Assembly: GCA_050485385.1 (NCBI GenBank)
Contig: JBJHBG010000167.1
Coordinates: 1-7,229, forward strand
Origin: RECO01 sp050485385
GTDB lineage: Bacteria; Pseudomonadota; Alphaproteobacteria; Geminicoccales; Geminicoccaceae
Length of the DNA stretch: 7,229 bases
Direction of reading: 5' to 3'
Position 1 is the stretch's first letter; each line of letters starts with the position of its first letter. Under the pieces are notes generated by a model. The model was not told the origin of the DNA, searched no databases, and saw nothing but the letters and a program-made list of their open reading frames with translations. Shown here piece by piece: positions 5,423 to 7,229 of this stretch. The position numbers and the translations under genes are program-made.

Positions 5423-6925
5423 ATGCCGCCATCACCGTTCGGCCTGCGGCAAGCGCTCGCGCTGGTTCTGGCTCTCACGCTGGTCCGGCTCGCGGTCAAC
5501 GCCTGGGCGGATCCGTTGCCGCTGTCGGGCGACGAGGCGCAGTACTGGATCTACGGCGAGCACCTTGCCGGCGGCTACTACTCGAAGCCGCCGCTCCTGC
5601 CCTGGCTGATGCGGCTTTCGACCGAGGCGTTCGGGCACAGCGCCTGGGCGATGCGATTGCCATCGGTGCTGCTGCATCTCGGCATCGCGCTCTGCCTGCT
5701 CGGCATCGGCCGCCGGCTGTTCGGGATGGCGGTGGGCGTGCTCGCCGCCGTGGTCTACCTGACCATGCCGGCGGTCACCGTGTCGTCGATGATCGCCTCG
5801 ACCGACCCGCCGATGCTGCTCGGCTGGGCGCTCGCCACCTACGCCCTGCTCCGCGCCCTGGAGGTGCCGGGGCGCGGCCTCGGCTGGTGGGCGCTCGCGG
5901 GCTTCGCTGTCGGCCTCGGCCTGTTGGGCAAGTACACCATGATCGCCTGGGTCGCCTCGGCGGCCCTCGTGCTCGCCCTCGATCCGCACTGGCGCCGTGG
6001 GGTGCGCGGTCGCGGCATCGCCGTCGCCGCCCTCGCCGCCCTCCTCGCCTTCTCGCCCAACCTCGTTTGGAACGCCCTGAACGGCTTTCCCACCATCGCG
6101 CATCTGAGCGAGAATGCCGACCTCGCCGTCGGCACGGGCAAGCCCGTGCTCGAGCGGGCCGCCGAACTCGGCGAGTTCCTGGCGAGCCAGGTCGGCGTGT
6201 TCGGCCCCGTGGCCTTCGCGCTGCTTCTCTGGCTCGCCGTCCGTCCGGCTACCTGGCGCGATCCGCGGCTGCGGCTGCTCTTGGGCCTGGGGCTGCCGCT
6301 CTTGATCGCGATCGCGGCCCAGGCTTGGTTGAACCGCGCCAACGCGAATTGGGCGGCCCCCGTCTACGTCGGCTTCGCCCTCGTCGTCGCGGCGTGGCTG
6401 GTCGCAGCCGAACGCCGCCGCTTGGCGCGGGTGCTGGTCGGCGTGAACCTCGCGATCCTGGTCGCCGTCGTCGCCGTCGCCCAGGTCAACAAGCACGAGC
6501 CGACGAGCTGGAGCCGGCTTTGGGACCCCTTCCGCCTGCTCCGCGGCGTCGACCGGATCGGCGACGAGGTGGCGCCCCTGCTCCAAGCCCACCCCGACGC
6601 GTGGCTCCTGATGACCGACCGCATGCTGATGGCGAACGTGCTGGAGCGCACGGGCTGGCCGCTCCACCGCGCGGTGGCGTGGAACCCCGGCGGGCGCGTC
6701 ACCAATCACTTCGAACTGGTCACCGCCATGCCGGACGACGCGGATGCCACCTTCGTCCTGGTCATGAGCCGTGGCCGGCCGGACCCGATCCTCGCCCGCT
6801 TCGAGGTGGCCGAACCCCTCCTGCGCACCACCGTCCCCACCCACGCCGACCGCAGCCTCGACCTCGTCGTCTACCGGCTGGAGGGCTTCCGCGGCTATCG
6901 AGGCGCAACCGACGCGACCGACTGA
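5423..6925 (+). CDS. GT39 family membrane glycosyltransferase (ArnT/Rgt-like)
   Basis: This integral inner-membrane protein of 500 residues belongs to the GT39/ArnT-like superfamily, whose members move a sugar from a polyprenyl-phosphate donor onto lipid A, polysaccharide or protein on the periplasmic side. The catalytic-loop signature GDEAQYWIYGEHL (36-48) carries Asp37-Glu38, followed by GYYSKPPLLPW (51-61), as expected after the first membrane helix (about 8-28). RLPS (78-81), TDPP (127-130) and GKYTM (169-173) fit family motifs, as does the later NANWAAPVYVGF. I estimate about ten membrane helices, then a soluble C-terminal part of about 130 residues rich in charged residues. The acceptor and sugar cannot be read from sequence, and no lipid A or polysaccharide genes are near. 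The start is ATG 5423 with only a weak GGGA upstream. It is probably transcribed apart from ssb because two GC hairpins intervene. Confidence 0.93.
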   Translation: MPPSPFGLRQALALVLALTLVRLAVNAWADPLPLSGDEAQYWIYGEHLAGGYYSKPPLLPWLMRLSTEAFGHSAWAMRLPSVLLHLGIALCLLGIGRRLFGMAVGVLAAVVYLTMPAVTVSSMIASTDPPMLLGWALATYALLRALEVPGRGLGWWALAGFAVGLGLLGKYTMIAWVASAALVLALDPHWRRGVRGRGIAVAALAALLAFSPNLVWNALNGFPTIAHLSENADLAVGTGKPVLERAAELGEFLASQVGVFGPVAFALLLWLAVRPATWRDPRLRLLLGLGLPLLIAIAAQAWLNRANANWAAPVYVGFALVVAAWLVAAERRRLARVLVGVNLAILVAVVAVAQVNKHEPTSWSRLWDPFRLLRGVDRIGDEVAPLLQAHPDAWLLMTDRMLMANVLERTGWPLHRAVAWNPGGRVTNHFELVTAMPDDADATFVLVMSRGRPDPILARFEVAEPLLRTTVPTHADRSLDLVVYRLEGFRGYRGATDATD

Positions 6926-6936
6926 CGTTCGGCCAG

Positions 6937-7009
6937 CACCGACCCGGGGCGGAGGCAAGCGCTCGAGGGCCTTGCGCCCCCTGGCCCCCTCGTCGCGATC
7001 CGGTCGGTG
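6937..7009. terminator. Nested inverted repeat after the GT39 gene
   Basis: Outer arms CACCGACC (6937-6944) and GGTCGGTG (7002-7009) are perfectly complementary over 8 bp. GG (6946-6947) can also pair with CC (7000-7001) if one base bulges. They enclose an inner hairpin, CGAGGG (6964-6969) with CCCTCG (6987-6992), around a C-rich loop. The structure begins 12 bases after the GT39 stop and is a plausible 3'-end structure. No T-tract follows. Confidence 0.45.
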
Positions 7010-7103
7010 TCGCGCGTCATTACCCGCTCACCGTACCCCGAGACCCCCTTTACGTTGCTCTCGGGCGTTTCATCGAGCGCCGTAGCACGGTAAATTGCTG
7101 CCC

Positions 7104-7119
7104 CGCCATCGAGATGGCG
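7104..7119. other. Perfect short palindrome in the AT-rich tail
   Basis: CGCCATC (7104-7110) and GATGGCG (7113-7119) are 7-bp inverted arms separated by GA. Such a tight spacing suits a protein-binding site better than an RNA hairpin, which would need to open the inner pair. No neighbouring gene in the window explains it. Confidence 0.4.
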
Positions 7120-7229
7120 AATTGTTCTCCGATAAAATGCGCCCGAGAAAAGCCATGGAAGAGGGTGTTATCTGTCCTCTTAACCTCCTTGGCTGACGAA
7201 TTGCTGGATGGTGTCCCAGGGTCTCCGGC

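Larger units (their letters stand above)
6926..7229. other. Non-coding right end of the window
   Basis: These 304 bases hold no supportable gene. After the nested inverted repeat the sequence becomes less GC-rich from about 7075 on, with TAAATTG, GATAAAA and TTAACC stretches, which suggests promoter or other regulatory DNA for a gene beyond the window. A minus-strand frame is open from 7229 down to a TAA at 7050-7052, but its codons lack the G/C third-position bias of the other genes and it matches no family I know. Confidence 0.5.

Noticed and set aside
5432..6958. Minus-strand open frame of about 508 codons opposite the GT39 gene
   Set aside because: It is a shadow frame; the translation is His/Gly/Arg-rich without family resemblance, while the plus strand encodes clear GT39 motifs.
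7184..7190. CCTCCTT, resembling the 3' end of 16S rRNA
   Set aside because: The preceding bases do not match the conserved GGATCA that leads into the 16S tail, and no other rRNA sequence is present; on the minus strand the AAGGAGG has no start codon at a usable distance.
7050..7229. Possible 3' end of a minus-strand gene entering from the right
   Set aside because: A frame is open for about 60 codons to a TAA at 7050-7052, but codon third positions are not GC-biased like the other genes and no family is recognised; another frame ends at 7180-7182 after only 15 codons.

Overview
The window is GC-rich chromosomal DNA, very probably from an alphaproteobacterium. The reasons are the cobO-type corrinoid adenosyltransferase, the SSB sequence, a PliI-like/SH3 exported protein and a small TerB-fold protein of a kind often seen in that class, together with strong G/C bias at third codon positions. 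Genus and order cannot be fixed from these genes; a Rhodospirillales-like or Hyphomicrobiales-like organism would fit. No rRNA, tRNA, CRISPR array, transposase, integrase or phage gene is visible.

Layout, left to right. Positions 1-369 hold no convincing gene but carry a GC hairpin repeat. cobO (370-978, +) makes the adenosyl form of corrinoids. It converges with a PLP-dependent threonine/serine dehydratase (1024-1995, -). A 94-base divergent control region separates the dehydratase from a DUF2237 protein (2090-2479, +). That gene converges, 13 bases apart, with a MarR-family regulator (2493-2960, -), whose likely operator lies just upstream. A gene-free stretch (2961-3471) with a strong hairpin and a 12-base tandem repeat follows. 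Next, all on the + strand, come a TerB-like protein (3472-3927), an exported PliI-like/SH3 protein (4035-4730), single-stranded DNA-binding protein ssb (4816-5307) and a GT39 membrane glycosyltransferase (5423-6925). The last 304 bases are non-coding: a nested GC inverted repeat, then a relatively AT-rich tail.

These look like independent single-gene or short units, not one pathway: spacers are 85-115 bases in the + strand run and hairpins sit in several of them. Four starts depend on ribosome-binding-site or operator evidence, not on the longest reading frame: GTG for cobO, GTG for the dehydratase, TTG for terB and an internal ATG for marR.

I found no clearly new multi-gene system. The most useful second looks are the related GC hairpins in several spacers, the lysozyme-inhibitor-like domain joined to an SH3 domain, the structured gene-free region before terB, and the MarR operator.
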